Shown here in pieces: positions 5,841 through 6,019 of a stretch of DNA of 6,019 nucleotides. A program made the position numbers and the translations under genes. Source of the DNA: JAIXWP01 sp044371755 (GTDB lineage Bacteria; Bacteroidota; Bacteroidia; Flavobacteriales_D; Sanyastnellaceae); contig JBILSZ010000133.1 of NCBI GenBank assembly GCA_044371755.1, forward strand, positions 1-6,019, written 5' to 3'. How positions within the stretch are numbered: position 1 is the first letter of the stretch; the number at the start of each line of letters is the position of its first letter. The notes under the pieces were generated by a model that saw only the letters and a list, made by a program, of their open reading frames with translations, did no database searches and was not told the DNA's origin.

Positions 5841-6019
5841 ATGTGGGATAAAGAAACATTTATAGATATCAATTTGATGGCGTTCCATCAATTGGCCAAT
5901 TTGGATCAATGGAAAGGAATAGTCTGTTGCTATCGCCCAAAGGATTCGGAAGTGGGCCTTTTTGGTTTTGGCGCGCAAGATTTCATTGACCTGAAAAGTG
6001 GCCTCCCAGTAGAACTCCT
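5841..6019 (+). CDS. Unidentified protein, N-terminal part (runs off right edge)
   Basis: ATG 5841 opens 59 complete codons to the window edge. A TAA in the same frame at 5826-5828 rules out an upstream ATG start. The sequence begins MWDKETFIDINLMAFHQLAN and continues with KGIVCCYRPKDSEVGLFGFG, ending GLPVEL. There is no signal peptide or membrane segment, so a cytoplasmic protein is likely. The pattern of an amphipathic start, then a hydrophobic strand with YRPKDSE and a glycine-rich hydrophobic strand, reminds me of the N-terminus of Bacteroidota chorismate-binding enzymes such as isochorismate synthase. No catalytic motif lies within the visible part, so I do not assign this. The gene is divergent from mfd with a 124-bp gap. 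Composition is like the flanking genes. That it is coding is likely; its identity is open. Confidence 0.6.
   Translation, partial: MWDKETFIDINLMAFHQLANLDQWKGIVCCYRPKDSEVGLFGFGAQDFIDLKSGLPVEL

Noticed and set aside
5685..5978. Minus-strand open frame of 97 codons over the mfd start and the right-edge gene
   Set aside because: It overlaps two better-supported genes and spans their divergent promoter region, with no recognisable domain.

Overview
The window looks like a chromosomal segment of a member of the Bacteroidota. Three things point there: A-rich leaders without Shine-Dalgarno sequences before the main genes (for example at 320-339), a perfect TAnnTTTG-type -7 box (TACCTTTG, minus strand, 5812-5819), and a lipoprotein with a short collagen-like linker of a kind I associate with this phylum. 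The genus cannot be told from the sequence.

Layout. Positions 1-207 (minus) hold the N-terminal part of an unrecognised lipoprotein. Divergent from it, 340-858 (plus) encodes a complete collagen-like lipoprotein, closed by a strong intrinsic terminator (882-912). From 913 to 2302 lies an accessory islet. It has four copies (A-D) of a near-palindromic repeat of about 175 bp rich in TTTGCG/CGCCAAG words, arranged two on each side of a small minus-strand gene (1401-1778). That gene encodes a GxxExxY-family protein with a PD-(D/E)XK nuclease signature. From 2303 to 5716 (minus) is a complete mfd gene for the transcription-repair coupling factor. Its stop codon lies only 18 bp from the last repeat. 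Divergent from mfd, the first 59 codons of an unidentified plus-strand gene run off the right edge (5841-6019).

How the parts relate. The two lipoproteins and mfd look like ordinary chromosomal genes. The islet between them looks inserted or built up: it contains no host-like gene except the small putative nuclease, and almost all of its sequence is repeat. Reading the four repeats against each other shows that A-spacer-B and C-spacer-D are two copies of one composite unit. The arms of A and C run in the same direction, but the central core of C is inverted relative to A, B and D. This suggests a core flip by recombination between the palindromic arms. The pairing of a nuclease-fold gene with structured palindromic repeats is the most interesting part of the window. 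A functional link between them is inference only.
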